A stretch of DNA of 64,000 bases from Rhodocyclaceae bacterium (GCA_006218025.1 VBWA01000001.1:124001-188000); one strand, 5' to 3'; counted from the first letter of the stretch, positions 16,149-24,968 are shown. Notes: a model not told the origin generated them from the sequence alone. Made by a program: numbers and translations.

Positions 16149-17314
16149 CACATGGTCTCGTTATAGAGTTCGCGGCCGATCAGCATGCGGCGGATCTCGC
16201 TGGTACCGGCGCCGATTTCGTAGAGCTTGGCGTCGCGCCACAGCCGCCCGGCGGGGTAGTCGTTGGTGTAGCCGACGCCGCCCAGGGCCTGGATCGCCTC
16301 GCCGGCCATCCAGGTGGCCTTTTCCGCCGAATAGAGAATCGCGCCGGCCGCATCCTTGCGCAGCGTCCTCGCGTGGTCGCCGCGATCGCAGGCCTTGCCC
16401 AGCGCATAAACATAGGCGCGCGTGGCCTGCCAGGTCGAGTACATGTCGGCCAGCTTGCCCTGCATCAACTGGAATTCGCCGATGCTCTGGCCGAACTGCT
16501 TGCGCTCGTGGATGAAGGGCAGCACCACGTCCATGCAGGCGGCCATGATGCCCAGCGGCCCGCCGGAGAGCACCGCGCGTTCGTAATCGAGGCCCGACAT
16601 CAGCACGCGCGTGCCGTTGCCCTCGCCGCCCATGACGTTCTCCACCGGCACTTCGCAATCGTCGAAGAACAGCGGGTAGGTGTTCGAACCGCGCATGCCG
16701 AGCTTGTCGAGATGCTGGCCCTTGCTGAAGCCCGCAAAGCCCTTTTCGACGATGAAGGCGGTCATGCCCCTGGCGCCGGCGTCGGGGTTGGTTTTGGCAT
16801 AGACCACCAGCGTGTCGGCGTCGCCGCCGTTGGTGATCCACATCTTGGAGCCGTTCAAAACATATCGGTCGCCTTTGAGGTCGGCGCGCAGCTTCATCGA
16901 CACCACATCGGAACCGGCACCCGGTTCGGACATCGCCAGGGCGCCGACGTGATCGCCCGAAATCAGCTTGGGCAGGTACTTCTTCCGCTGCGCCTCGTTG
17001 CCGTTGCAGCGGATCTGGTTCACGCAGAGGTTGGAATGAGCGCCGTAGGACAAGCCGACCGAGGCCGAAGCACGCGAGATTTCCTCCATCGCGACGATGT
17101 GGGCCAGGTAGCCCATCTTGGTGCCGCCGTATTCCTCGTCGGCGGTCATGCCGAGCAGGCCCATGTCGCCGAACTTCTTCCACAGGTCGGCGGGGAACAT
17201 GTTGTCGCGATCGATCGCGGCGGCGCGCGGCAGGATTTCCTTCTGCGCGAATTGCCAGACTGCATCGCGCAGCATGTCGACGTCTTCGCCGAGGTCAAAG
17301 TTGATTCCTAACAT
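16148..17314 (-). CDS. liuA: Isovaleryl-CoA dehydrogenase
   Basis: A 388-residue FAD flavoprotein that oxidises isovaleryl-CoA to 3-methylcrotonyl-CoA. It has [31 protein letters not shown], the [14 protein letters not shown] segment carrying the catalytic Glu typical of isovaleryl-CoA dehydrogenases, [19 protein letters not shown] and a C-terminal [17 protein letters not shown]. The last segment is complete, unlike in the acyl-CoA dehydrogenase at 10991. It follows a thioesterase gene directly (1-base spacing between stop and start regions) and lies at the head of the liu array. Confidence 0.96.
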   Translation of the reverse strand: MLGINFDLGEDVDMLRDAVWQFAQKEILPRAAAIDRDNMFPADLWKKFGDMGLLGMTADEEYGGTKMGYLAHIVAMEEISRASASVGLSYGAHSNLCVNQIRCNGNEAQRKKYLPKLISGDHVGALAMSEPGAGSDVVSMKLRADLKGDRYVLNGSKMWITNGGDADTLVVYAKTNPDAGARGMTAFIVEKGFAGFSKGQHLDKLGMRGSNTYPLFFDDCEVPVENVMGGEGNGTRVLMSGLDYERAVLSGGPLGIMAACMDVVLPFIHERKQFGQSIGEFQLMQGKLADMYSTWQATRAYVYALGKACDRGDHARTLRKDAAGAILYSAEKATWMAGEAIQALGGVGYTNDYPAGRLWRDAKLYEIGAGTSEIRRMLIGRELYNETM

Positions 17315-17785
17315 TCAGTTCTCCTTGCCGTGCATGGTCATCAGGGTTTGCTGCATCGTCGCGCAGTGGGTGGCCTTGCCATTTTTTATGGCGTACACCT
17401 CGCCGCGAGTGATGACGAGGTTGCGGCCGGACTTCAGCACCTGGCCTTCGGCGACCAGATACTCGCCGTCGGCGGGGGCCAGCAGGTTGAGCTTGAACTC
17501 GACGGTCAGCACGTCGGCGCCATTCGGCATCACGGTAAGCCCGGCGTAGCCGCCGGCGCTATCGACAATGGTGCTGGTGATGCCGGCATGGAAAAAGCCG
17601 TTCTGCTGCGTCAGGTCCTCGCGGAAGGGCAGGCGGATCTCGCAATGGCCGGGGGCGAGGGCGCCCATTTCGGCACCGAGCAGGGTCATCACCTTCTGCC
17701 GTGCGAAGCTGCCGCGCACCGTGGGCTCCCAGTCGGGATTGCGCGGCTCGAAGACGTTTCTGGCTGGACGTGCGGTGTGCGGCAT
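17315..17785 (-). CDS. PaaI-type thioesterase, first gene of the liu array
   Basis: A 156-residue hotdog-fold thioesterase with LTQQNGFFHAGITSTIVDSAGGYAG, the usual NG-x-x-HAG-x-x-x-x-x-x-D active-site pattern, and VLTVEFKLNLLAPADG. The start at 17785 was chosen because AGGAGG lies 5 bases upstream; a TTG five codons earlier would bury that site. It is the first gene behind the LiuR-controlled promoter (17812-17840). It probably hydrolyses a short or branched acyl-CoA; the specific role is unknown. Confidence 0.9.
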   Translation of the reverse strand: MPHTARPARNVFEPRNPDWEPTVRGSFARQKVMTLLGAEMGALAPGHCEIRLPFREDLTQQNGFFHAGITSTIVDSAGGYAGLTVMPNGADVLTVEFKLNLLAPADGEYLVAEGQVLKSGRNLVITRGEVYAIKNGKATHCATMQQTLMTMHGKEN

Positions 17786-17811
17786 TCGAACCTCCTGCAA
17801 ACAGTTTGTGC

Positions 17812-17840
17812 ATGCTAGTTGACGTTAACGTCAACGTCAA
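17812..17840 (-). promoter_or_regulatory. liu promoter with LiuR operator in the spacer
   Basis: On the minus strand, TTGACG (-35, 17835-17840) and TAGCAT (-10, 17812-17817) are 17 bases apart. The spacer contains the perfect 16-base palindrome TTGACGTTAACGTCAA (17819-17834), which sits between the two boxes as expected for a MerR-family site. It lies between the liuR stop and the first liu gene. It resembles known proteobacterial LiuR sites (TTGACGTT/AACGTCAA-like). Confidence 0.8.
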
Positions 17841-18260
17841 CTATCGGGACTGCGCTTTGCGCCGTGTTTTGCCGGCGGCCGCGCCTTCGTCGGCCTGCAG
17901 CATCTCGCGGCACTGCCGCTCGAAGCGGACGATTTCCTTGAGCACGGCCTCGATGTCGTCGCGCTGCTGCTCAAGCGCGGCGCGGCGCTGCGCCAGGGCG
18001 CCGAGAAAGGACAGCAGCTGGGAGGACTCGTCCTCCGCCGTGTCGTACATGTCGATCAGGTCCTTGATTTCGGCCAGGCTGAGCCCGAGCCGCTTGCCGC
18101 GTAGGGCCAGCTTGATGCGGGTCCGGTCGCGCTTGCTGTAGACCCGGTTGCCGCCCTCGCGTGCCGGGGAAACCAGGCCGTGGGACTCCCAAAACCGTAT
18201 GGCACGGGTGGTGACGCCGAATTCGCGCGCCAGTTCGGTGATGGTTTGAGTTTCGTTCAT
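17841..18260 (-). CDS. liuR: MerR family regulator of leucine/isovalerate degradation
   Basis: A 139-residue MerR-family regulator. The N-terminal winged helix reads TITELAREFGVTTRAIRFWESHGLVSP, then the wing REGGNRVYSKRDRTRIKLAL, followed by a dimerisation helix with AQRRAALEQQRDDIEAVLKEI. The C terminus is short and basic with no metal-binding cysteines, as in LiuR. It lies directly upstream of the liu array on the same strand and its stop touches the operator region. Known LiuR proteins repress liu genes until a pathway CoA intermediate is present; here this is inferred from position and operator. Confidence 0.92.
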   Translation of the reverse strand: MNETQTITELAREFGVTTRAIRFWESHGLVSPAREGGNRVYSKRDRTRIKLALRGKRLGLSLAEIKDLIDMYDTAEDESSQLLSFLGALAQRRAALEQQRDDIEAVLKEIVRFERQCREMLQADEGAAAGKTRRKAQSR

Positions 18261-18383
18261 GATTGTGAGGCTGATATGTGCCGAATGTTGCACCGCACAT
18301 AAAGCCCCGAAAATTGGATAAGATGGCAGACCGACGTTTGACAAGTTAAGCAGATTTTCCCCGCCGATGCAAAGAGACCCCGC

Positions 18384-19493
18384 TTGAACGCACCCCTGAA
18401 CGCTCCGATCGCCTACCTGCACGAGACCGCCCCGGATCCCGGCGTGGCCGTGCCCGTCGCCCCCGGCATCGAATGGCTGTGCATGCCCCTGCCTTTCGCG
18501 CTGAACCACATCAACCTCTGGCTGCTGGCCGACGGCGAGGGTTATGCGGCCGTCGATACCGGCTTCGCGCTGGATCCGATCAAGCAGGCCTGGGAGTCGG
18601 TGCTGGCGGGACGGGGCCGGGAATTCGCGGAGCACGGCTCCGCGCCGGCGCCGGTCGACGACAGTGCAATGTCGCCGAGGGCCTCCGCAGGAGGCCGAAG
18701 ATTGACGCGCTGCATCGTCACCCATTGCCACCCCGACCATCTCGGCCTCGCCGCCTGGCTGGAAGAGGAAACCGGCGCCGGACTGTGGATCGCGCAGGGC
18801 GAATACCTCGCCGCGCACATGATCGTGGAGCAGGTCGCCGGCTACTCGATCAGCTTCATGGTCGAGTTCTTTCGCCAGCACGGACTCGACCAGGCGCGCA
18901 TCGACGGCCTGATCGCGCGCGGCAACGGCTACAAGAAGGGTGTCCCGGCGATTCCGACCACCTACCGCCGCCTGTTCCCCGACCAGTTGCTGAAGATCGG
19001 CGACCACGAATGGCGCACCATCGTCGGCCACGGCCACGCACCGGAACACATGAGTTTGTATTGCGCGGAACTGGGCGTGCTGATTTCCGGCGACATGCTG
19101 CTGCCGCGCATCTCAACCAATATTTCGGTGACGGCCAGCACGCCGCATGCGGACCCGCTTGGCCTGTTCCTCGACTCCATCGACAAGTTTCGCGTACTGC
19201 CCGAAGACACGCTGGTGCTGCCCTCGCATGGCCGTCCCTTCCGCGGCCTGCATGCCCGCATCGAGCAGCTTCACGCCCACCATGCCGAGCGCTGCGAGGT
19301 GCTGGTCGAGGCCTGCCGCGGCGAGGCAAAGAGCGCCGCCGACCTGCTCGGCGTGCTGTTCGGCCGCGAACTGCCCGACCCGCACCAGACCATGTTTGCC
19401 ATGGGCGAAGCCATCGCCCATCTGAATTACCTTGAACACGCAGGAAAATTGCAGCGCATCGAAGAGAACGGTCTTGTCCGTTACCAAAGTTAA
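18384..19493 (+). CDS. MBL-fold metallohydrolase, divergent from liuR
   Basis: A 369-residue metallo-beta-lactamase-fold hydrolase with the HCHPDHLG metal motif, VGHGHAPEH, ISGDMLLP and LPSHGRPF as further ligand-bearing segments, plus a C-terminal helical region. A Gly/Ala/Pro/Ser-rich stretch of about 28 residues (around residues 80-107) separates the first strands from TRCIVTHCHPDH; relatives are usually short here. The likely start is TTG at 18384; the nearest upstream ATG (18367) hits a stop. It is transcribed away from liuR with a 123-base shared upstream region. A thioester-hydrolase role linked to fatty or branched acyl-CoA metabolism is possible. Confidence 0.85.
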   Translation: MNAPLNAPIAYLHETAPDPGVAVPVAPGIEWLCMPLPFALNHINLWLLADGEGYAAVDTGFALDPIKQAWESVLAGRGREFAEHGSAPAPVDDSAMSPRASAGGRRLTRCIVTHCHPDHLGLAAWLEEETGAGLWIAQGEYLAAHMIVEQVAGYSISFMVEFFRQHGLDQARIDGLIARGNGYKKGVPAIPTTYRRLFPDQLLKIGDHEWRTIVGHGHAPEHMSLYCAELGVLISGDMLLPRISTNISVTASTPHADPLGLFLDSIDKFRVLPEDTLVLPSHGRPFRGLHARIEQLHAHHAERCEVLVEACRGEAKSAADLLGVLFGRELPDPHQTMFAMGEAIAHLNYLEHAGKLQRIEENGLVRYQS

Positions 19494-19517
19494 ACCCGGC
19501 TAACCGAAGGAGCCACA

Positions 19518-21329
19518 ATGTCTGCGCATGAACCCAAAGCCTTGCCCGATCCCAAGGAAATCGCCAAGACCTATGCCGAGGTTGCCGAGCGCGCCTCGAA
19601 CCTGATCACGGAACACATGAAGCGCCAGATGAAGAAGGGCGTTTCGGCGCCCAACGACGATCTCGGCATCGCGCAGGCCTTCATGGACATGATGGCCAAG
19701 ATGCTGGCCAACCCCTACAAGATGGCCCAGGCGCAGATGAACCTGATGTGGGACTACTTTTCGCTGTGGCAGCATTCATCCATGCGCATGATGGGCATGG
19801 AGGGCGCGCCGGTGGCGCAGCCGAAGAAGGGCGACAAGCGCTTCGCCGACGCCCAATGGGAAGAGCATTTCCTGTTCGACTTCATCAAGCAGTCCTATCT
19901 GATCACGGCGCGCCACGTGCATGACAATGTCTGCTGCATCGAGGGCCTCGACGAGATCTCGCAGAAGAAGGTGAACTTCTTCACCCGCCAGTTCATCGAC
20001 GCGCTGGCGCCGTCCAACTTCGCTGCAACCAACCCCGAAGTGCTGCGCGAGACGGTCAAGAGCCACGGCCAGAACCTGCTCAACGGATTCAACAACCTGC
20101 TGCGCGACATCGAGGAAGGCGACGGCCAGTTGCGCGTCAAGATGACCGATCCGTCGGCCTTCGAGATGGGCAAGAACGTCGCCTCGTCGCCGGGCAAGGT
20201 CATCTTCCAGAACGAGATGATCCAGTTGATCCAGTTCACTCCGACCACCAAGGAACAGTACAAGCGCCCGCTGCTGATCATCCCGCCCTGGATCAACAAG
20301 TACTACATCCTCGACCTGCGCGAGAGCAATTCCTACATCAAGTGGGCGACCGACCAGGGCCACAGCGTGTTCGTCATCTCCTGGGTGAACCCGGATGCGA
20401 AGCTGGCGAAGAAGGGCTTCGACGATTACATGACCGAAGGCGCGCTGACCGCCATCGACGTGGTCTGCCAGCAGACCGGCGAGAAGGAAATCAACATGAT
20501 CGGCTACTGCCTCGGCGGTACGCTGCTCGGTTCCACCATGGGCTACATGGCCGCCAAGAAGGACAAGCGCATCGCCTCGGCGACCTTCTTCGTCGCCCTG
20601 CTCGACTTCTCGATCCCGGGCGAACTTGGCGTCTTCATCGACGAAGGCCAGGTCGCCAGCCTCGAAAAGAAAATGGAAGAGCGCGGTTACCTGGAAGGCT
20701 CCGAGATGGGCACGACCTTCAACATGCTGCGTTCCAACGACCTGATCTGGACCTTCGTGGTCAACAACTACCTGATGGGCAAGGAACCCTTCCCCTTCGA
20801 CCTGCTCTACTGGAACTCCGATTCCACGCGCATGCCCTACAAGATGCACAGCTACTACCTGCGCAACATGTACCTCAACAACCTGCTGCGCGAGCCGGGC
20901 GGCATCACCCTGCTCGACACGCCGATCGACCTGTCCAAGGTCAAGACGCCGTCCTACTTCATCTCCACCATTGAAGACCACATCGCGCCGTGGCGCAGCG
21001 TGTATCTCGGCTCCACCGCACTGGGCGGCCCGGTGCGCTTCGCGCTGGGCGGCTCCGGCCACATCGCCGGCATCGTCAATCCGCCGTCGGCCAACAAGTA
21101 TGGCTTCTGGACCAACGATGCCCGCCCGGCGACGCCGGACGAATGGTTCGAGGGCGCCAAGCAGCACGAAGGTTCCTGGTGGACCGACTGGCAGAAATGG
21201 ATCACCAAGCTGAACAACGACAAGGTGCCGGCACGCGATCCGGCCAAGGGCAAGTTCAAGGCGCTGGAAGATGCGCCCGGGTCCTTCGTCAAGTTCCGCC
21301 TCGACACGCAGAAGAAGACGAAGAAGTGA
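19518..21329 (+). CDS. phaC: Class I polyhydroxyalkanoate synthase
   Basis: A 603-residue PHA synthase that polymerises (R)-3-hydroxyacyl-CoA into storage granules. It shows the lipase-like box GYCLGG with catalytic C331, the Asp at 487 (STIEDHIAP) and His at 515 (GGSGHIAG). The N-terminal 200 residues are the granule/dimerisation region. The length fits class I (one subunit). It has a GAAGGAG ribosome site and follows the MBL gene by 24 bases. A strong terminator stands 35 bases after the stop. Together with the thiolase at 13094 it suggests polyhydroxybutyrate metabolism; phaB is not in the window. Confidence 0.96.
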   Translation: MSAHEPKALPDPKEIAKTYAEVAERASNLITEHMKRQMKKGVSAPNDDLGIAQAFMDMMAKMLANPYKMAQAQMNLMWDYFSLWQHSSMRMMGMEGAPVAQPKKGDKRFADAQWEEHFLFDFIKQSYLITARHVHDNVCCIEGLDEISQKKVNFFTRQFIDALAPSNFAATNPEVLRETVKSHGQNLLNGFNNLLRDIEEGDGQLRVKMTDPSAFEMGKNVASSPGKVIFQNEMIQLIQFTPTTKEQYKRPLLIIPPWINKYYILDLRESNSYIKWATDQGHSVFVISWVNPDAKLAKKGFDDYMTEGALTAIDVVCQQTGEKEINMIGYCLGGTLLGSTMGYMAAKKDKRIASATFFVALLDFSIPGELGVFIDEGQVASLEKKMEERGYLEGSEMGTTFNMLRSNDLIWTFVVNNYLMGKEPFPFDLLYWNSDSTRMPYKMHSYYLRNMYLNNLLREPGGITLLDTPIDLSKVKTPSYFISTIEDHIAPWRSVYLGSTALGGPVRFALGGSGHIAGIVNPPSANKYGFWTNDARPATPDEWFEGAKQHEGSWWTDWQKWITKLNNDKVPARDPAKGKFKALEDAPGSFVKFRLDTQKKTKK

Positions 21330-21336
21330 GGGACGC

Positions 21337-21840
21337 ATGAGCGGCGTTCCTCCGGGACGCGAAGCGGGCGCCGGGTCGCAAGACCCGGCGCCCGTTTTTT
21401 TGACGATCAAGCCGCGGCGGGTCGTGCTCGACACCAACGTGCTGGTCTCGCTCTACGTGTTCGACGACAGCCGTTTCGCGCCGCTGCGGGCCAGGATCGA
21501 AAGCGGCGAGTGGCGGGCGATCAGCAACGAAGCCTGTTTCGAGGAGTTCCGCCGCGTGCTGGCCTACGCCATGTTCGCCCTGACGGAAGACCGGCAACAA
21601 GCCGCGCTGGCCGCCTACGGCGCCGTCGTCACGCAGTTTGCGGGGCCGCCATCCGGCCCCATCGCAGCCCTGCCGCGCTGCGCCGACCGCGACGACCAGA
21701 AGTTCCTCGAACTCGCCCGCGACGCCGCCGCCGACTGGCTGGTGACGGCGGACAAGGCCCTGCTGAAACTGGCGCGCCGCGACCGCTTGCGCGGCCTGTT
21801 TCGCATTCTCACACCGGAGATGGCGCTGACGGCGAGTTGA
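21337..21840 (+). CDS. PIN-domain protein (putative toxin-type ribonuclease)
   Basis: PIN-fold protein with the acidic residues VVLDTNVLVS (first Asp), an internal Glu (NEACFEEFRRVL), CADRDDQKFLELARD and WLVTADKALLKLARR, which together make the metal site of a putative endoribonuclease. The ATG at 21337 has GAGG upstream and is 7 bases after the phaC stop, giving 167 residues. However, the phaC terminator (21365-21401) then falls within codons 10-22. A start after it (TTG at 21400, 146 residues) would fit the fold equally well. No antitoxin gene is adjacent, so the toxin role is only a family-based guess. Confidence 0.75.
   Translation: MSGVPPGREAGAGSQDPAPVFLTIKPRRVVLDTNVLVSLYVFDDSRFAPLRARIESGEWRAISNEACFEEFRRVLAYAMFALTEDRQQAALAAYGAVVTQFAGPPSGPIAALPRCADRDDQKFLELARDAAADWLVTADKALLKLARRDRLRGLFRILTPEMALTAS
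21365..21401 (+). terminator. Rho-independent terminator after phaC
   Basis: A 13-base-pair perfect stem (CGGGCGCCGGGTC / GACCCGGCGCCCG) with a GCAA tetraloop, followed by seven T. It is the strongest terminator in the window and lies inside the longest reading of the PIN-domain gene. Confidence 0.92.
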
Positions 21841-21908
21841 AGGGTTCAGCAGGCTACTGCTATCCGGCAAAGCGCTTGGCGCGAGTTGGCCAGCTAACCG
21901 CCAAAACG

Positions 21909-22406
21909 CTAGTCGTACGTGGTTTCTATCAGGAATTGACCGGGACTTGTCGACCGAACCGTGTAGGAGTTGGTTTTTCCATTCAGCACGGCGGCACTTC
22001 CCGAAGCGTGCTTTATGACGCCCTTGCCGGCCCCCGCAGCCCCAATCACTTTGCCGTCAGCCATGAGCAATGCCATTGTCCCTTCCATCACGTGAAAGGA
22101 TGCCATCGCCCCCGGTTTGCGCCCGACGCCAGCGCCCGACAACACCACCGCCTTCCCGGCATCCCACTCATAAATGGTGGTGCCGGTCATCACGCCCCCA
22201 TCCATCGGGCCGCCTTCGGTACGGCAGCTGTAGGTGGAAACCTGCAATGCGTGACCGGCGCGGTCGCCAATTGGCTCCAAGGGGCTCATGCCGACGATGA
22301 CACAAAACGCTTTCTGCGTCACCGCTGTTTGCGCCAGCGCGCTGACGGTGGTTGCTGCCAATGCCACTGCAACCACGCTACAGATGACTCTTATCGAATG
22401 ACACAT
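21909..22406 (-). CDS. Exported protein of unknown function
   Basis: A 165-residue protein with a clear Sec signal peptide (IRVICSVVAVALAATTVSALA, cleavage after ALA about residue 25). The mature part is rich in Gly, Ala, Thr and Val, with three cysteines, and looks all-beta (YEWDAGKAVVLSGAG, MALLMADGKVIGAAGAG, TVRSTSPGQFLIETTYD). I do not recognise a family. AGGAGA precedes the start at 22406. It is a single gene, probably periplasmic, between the PIN gene and a peroxiredoxin-like gene on the other strand. Confidence 0.7.
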   Translation of the reverse strand: MCHSIRVICSVVAVALAATTVSALAQTAVTQKAFCVIVGMSPLEPIGDRAGHALQVSTYSCRTEGGPMDGGVMTGTTIYEWDAGKAVVLSGAGVGRKPGAMASFHVMEGTMALLMADGKVIGAAGAGKGVIKHASGSAAVLNGKTNSYTVRSTSPGQFLIETTYD

Positions 22407-22748
22407 GGCAATTCTCCTGATTGAGAGGCGGTTGACGGTTGTAACCGGCGTTGAAATCGGCCTATCCTCCTCCTTGTCCCGTGGGCAACAATTTATGGGC
22501 TCGAAGCGCTACAGAATCGAAGGCCGGTGACAAAGCCCTTATTTGCGTTAATGGTATTTTCGTCAATATAGGTGATGCTGACTATTTGGCAAGGCCATTG
22601 CGGATAGCTTCGCTGCCACCGTGTCCGAGAGCTTTCAGGGTCGGCATGGGATTGATTTCCATGGCCACAGGAATTGCCTGCTGCACCGGCACAGAATGGG
22701 CGCCCGCATCGGGTTCCCGCCAATCAACCAAGCTCATCGGAGCCCGCC
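22407..22748. other. Gene-free stretch
   Basis: About 340 bases between divergent genes. The middle (about 22530-22590) is AT-richer than its surroundings and may hold promoters for one or both flanking genes, but I can assign no boxes with confidence. No reading frame here looks like a gene, and I see no repeat. Confidence 0.5.
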
Positions 22749-23300
22749 ATGCCGTCACCCCGTGTCCTGATTCCCCGCCAAACCGTTCCCGCGCTCGACG
22801 TGCCGCTGCTCGGCGGCGGACGCTTCAATGTCGCCGCATCGCCAGCGCCGACTTTCAGCATGATCGTGTTCTATCGCGGCCTGCATTGCCCGCTTTGCGC
22901 GAAATACCTGATGGAACTGGAGCGGCTGCACGCCGACTTCGTCGCGCGCGGCGTCCAGCCGGTTGCGATCAGTTCCGACAGCGAAGAACGCGCGCAGGCC
23001 ATGGCCGACAAGGTCAGCGCGAAGGCGCTGCGTTTCGGCTACGAGCTCCCGCTCGCCGTCGCACGCCAATGGGGCCTGACCATTTCCACCTCGCGCGGCA
23101 AGACCTCGATCGGCATCGAGGAGCCGGCGCTCTTCTCCGAGCCGGGCCTGTTTCTGGTGCGGCCGGACGGCACGCTCTACTGGGGCTCGACCCAAACCAT
23201 GCCCTTCGCCCGGCCGCACTTCGACGAAATCATCGGCGCCATCGATTTCGTCATCAAGAACGACTACCCCGGACGCGGGGAGTACACCGGCGAGTTGTGA
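22749..23300 (+). CDS. Peroxiredoxin-like thioredoxin-fold protein
   Basis: A 183-residue protein of the AhpC/TSA superfamily with FYRGLHCPLCAKYLMELERL, a CxxC motif in the peroxidatic position, followed by PVAISSDSEERA, typical of the peroxiredoxin-like (AhpC-like, two-cysteine) branch. It probably reduces peroxides or acts as a thiol oxidoreductase. Residues about 29-35 (ASPAPTF) just before the first core strand are encoded by a copy of the 24-nt dispersed element (22832-22855), an apparent in-frame insertion or replacement. The start at 22749 begins MPSPRVLIPRQ. A single gene. Confidence 0.85.
   Translation: MPSPRVLIPRQTVPALDVPLLGGGRFNVAASPAPTFSMIVFYRGLHCPLCAKYLMELERLHADFVARGVQPVAISSDSEERAQAMADKVSAKALRFGYELPLAVARQWGLTISTSRGKTSIGIEEPALFSEPGLFLVRPDGTLYWGSTQTMPFARPHFDEIIGAIDFVIKNDYPGRGEYTGEL
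22832..22855 (+). repeat. 24-nt dispersed element inside the peroxiredoxin-like gene
   Basis: Copy GCCGCATCGCCAGCGCCGACTTTC in sense orientation, read as ASPAPTF without breaking the frame. Confidence 0.75.
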
Positions 23301-23371
23301 CGGATCCTTGCCGGCCTGAAGGGCGGAGACATACCCCACCGGGGGGTACCGTCCTCGCGTCCCGCTCGGAC

Positions 23372-23400
23372 AAAAAAAACGGGCGCCACGAGGGCGCCCG
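23372..23400 (-). terminator. Rho-independent terminator after amtB
   Basis: On the minus strand CGGGCGCC-TCGT-GGCGCCCG followed by eight T, about 70 bases downstream of the amtB stop. It closes the TorF-glnK-amtB unit. Between stop and terminator lies another GC-rich hairpin (about 23433-23463) of the CCCCCTT-n-AAGGGGG type also seen in the liu gaps. Confidence 0.88.
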
Positions 23401-23468
23401 AATGAAAACCGCAGTGGAGGGAGGCCGCCGCGGTCGCCCCCTTCGTTGCGAAGGGGGCTGGGAGTGAA

Positions 23469-24968
23469 TCAGTTGTGGTAGGCCGACTCGCCGTGCGAGG
23501 TGATGTCGAGACCCTCGCGCTCTTCGTCTTCCGGCACGCGCAGACCGATGACGATATCCACGATCTTGTAGCAGACGAAGGCCACGACGCCGGACCAGAC
23601 CAGGGTCACGCCAACGCCGGTGGCCTGGATGACGACCTGACCCATGATGTCGTAGTTGTCCGCCACCTTGTTCGCCACATAGTCGTAGATGCCCGTGCCG
23701 CCCAGGCTCGGCGCTGCGAACACGCCGGTGAGAATGGCGCCGAGGGTGCCGCCGACGCCATGCACGCCGAACACGTCGAGCGAGTCATCTGCGCCGAGCA
23801 GCTTCTTCAGGCCATTGACGCCCCACAGGCAGATCACGCCGGCCGCCAGGCCAATCACGAGCGCACCAACCACGCCGACGAAACCGGCCGCCGGAGTGAT
23901 CGCCACCAGACCGGCTACCGCACCGGAGGCTGCACCCAGCATCGAAGGCTTGCCCTTGATCAACCATTCCGCCACCATCCATGAGGTGGCCGCCATCGCG
24001 GTTGCCAGCCAGGTATTGATGAAGGCCAGAGCGGCCGTGCCGTTGGCTTCGAGCGCGGAACCGGCGTTGAAGCCGAACCAGCCGAACCACAGCAGCGAGG
24101 CGCCCATCATGGTCATGGTCAACGAGTGCGGCGCCATCGAATCCTTGCCGTAGCCAACCCGCTTGCCCAGCAGGTAGGCACCGACCAGGCCGGCGATGGC
24201 GGCATTGATATGCACCACGGTGCCGCCGGCGAAGTCGAGCGCGCCCTTCTGGAACATGTAGCCCGCCGTCGCCGTGAGCTTGTCCGCCGCTTCGGCGCTG
24301 ACATAGCCGTCCGGACCCGCCCAGTACCAGACCATGTGCGTGATCGGCAGGTAGCTGAAGGTGAACCACAGCACCATGAACAGCAGCACCGCGGAGAACT
24401 TGATGCGTTCGGCGAAGGCGCCGACGATCAGGCCGCAGGTGATGGCCGCGAAGGCGCCCTGGAAGGCGACGAAGATGAACTCGGAGACGACGATACCCTT
24501 GCTGAAGGTGGCGGCGACCGAATCCGGCGTGATGCCTTTCAGGAACAGCTTGTCGAGGCTGCCGAAAAAGGCATTCCCTTCGCTGAAGGCCACGCTGTAG
24601 CCATAGACCGCCCACAGTATGCTGATCACCGAGAAGGTGACGAACACCTGCATCAGCACCGACAGCATGTTCTTGCTGCGCACCAGGCCGCCGTAGAACA
24701 GCGCGAGGCCGGGAATGCTCATCAGGATCACGAGCGCGGTGCACACCATCAGCCAGGCATTGTCGCCCTTGTTCGGCACCGGGGTTGGCGCAGCAGCAGG
24801 GGCGGCAGCTGCAGGAGCAGCAGTTGCAGCCGCAGCAGCGGCCGGTGCGGCTGCGGCCGCGGGAGCTGCGGCCTCAGCCGCAGGCTTGTCGTCGGCCCAG
24901 GCGCTGGATGCGCCGCCGGCGATGCCGACGGTCAATGCCGTCAGCAGGATGGCTAGATACTTTCTCAT
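23469..24968 (-). CDS. amtB: Ammonium transporter
   Basis: A 499-residue Amt/Rh-type ammonium channel. A signal peptide (residues 1-25) is followed by an Ala/Pro-rich low-complexity stretch (about 28-64), then eleven membrane segments starting at AWLMVCTALVILMSIPGLAL. The pore-lining histidines are in GTVVHINAAIAGL and FGVHGVGGTLGAI, and the FYGGLVRSKN and WFGWFGFNAGS motifs are intact. It sits 18 bases after glnK and is presumably shut by GlnK binding at high nitrogen. The long Ala-rich linker is unusual compared with E. coli AmtB. Confidence 0.96.
   Translation of the reverse strand: MRKYLAILLTALTVGIAGGASSAWADDKPAAEAAAPAAAAAPAAAAAATAAPAAAAPAAAPTPVPNKGDNAWLMVCTALVILMSIPGLALFYGGLVRSKNMLSVLMQVFVTFSVISILWAVYGYSVAFSEGNAFFGSLDKLFLKGITPDSVAATFSKGIVVSEFIFVAFQGAFAAITCGLIVGAFAERIKFSAVLLFMVLWFTFSYLPITHMVWYWAGPDGYVSAEAADKLTATAGYMFQKGALDFAGGTVVHINAAIAGLVGAYLLGKRVGYGKDSMAPHSLTMTMMGASLLWFGWFGFNAGSALEANGTAALAFINTWLATAMAATSWMVAEWLIKGKPSMLGAASGAVAGLVAITPAAGFVGVVGALVIGLAAGVICLWGVNGLKKLLGADDSLDVFGVHGVGGTLGAILTGVFAAPSLGGTGIYDYVANKVADNYDIMGQVVIQATGVGVTLVWSGVVAFVCYKIVDIVIGLRVPEDEEREGLDITSHGESAYHN

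Noticed and set aside
22493-22723. Small minus-strand frame in the 22407-22748 gap
   Set aside because: No ribosome site, no domain, and low plausibility of the protein; left as non-coding.
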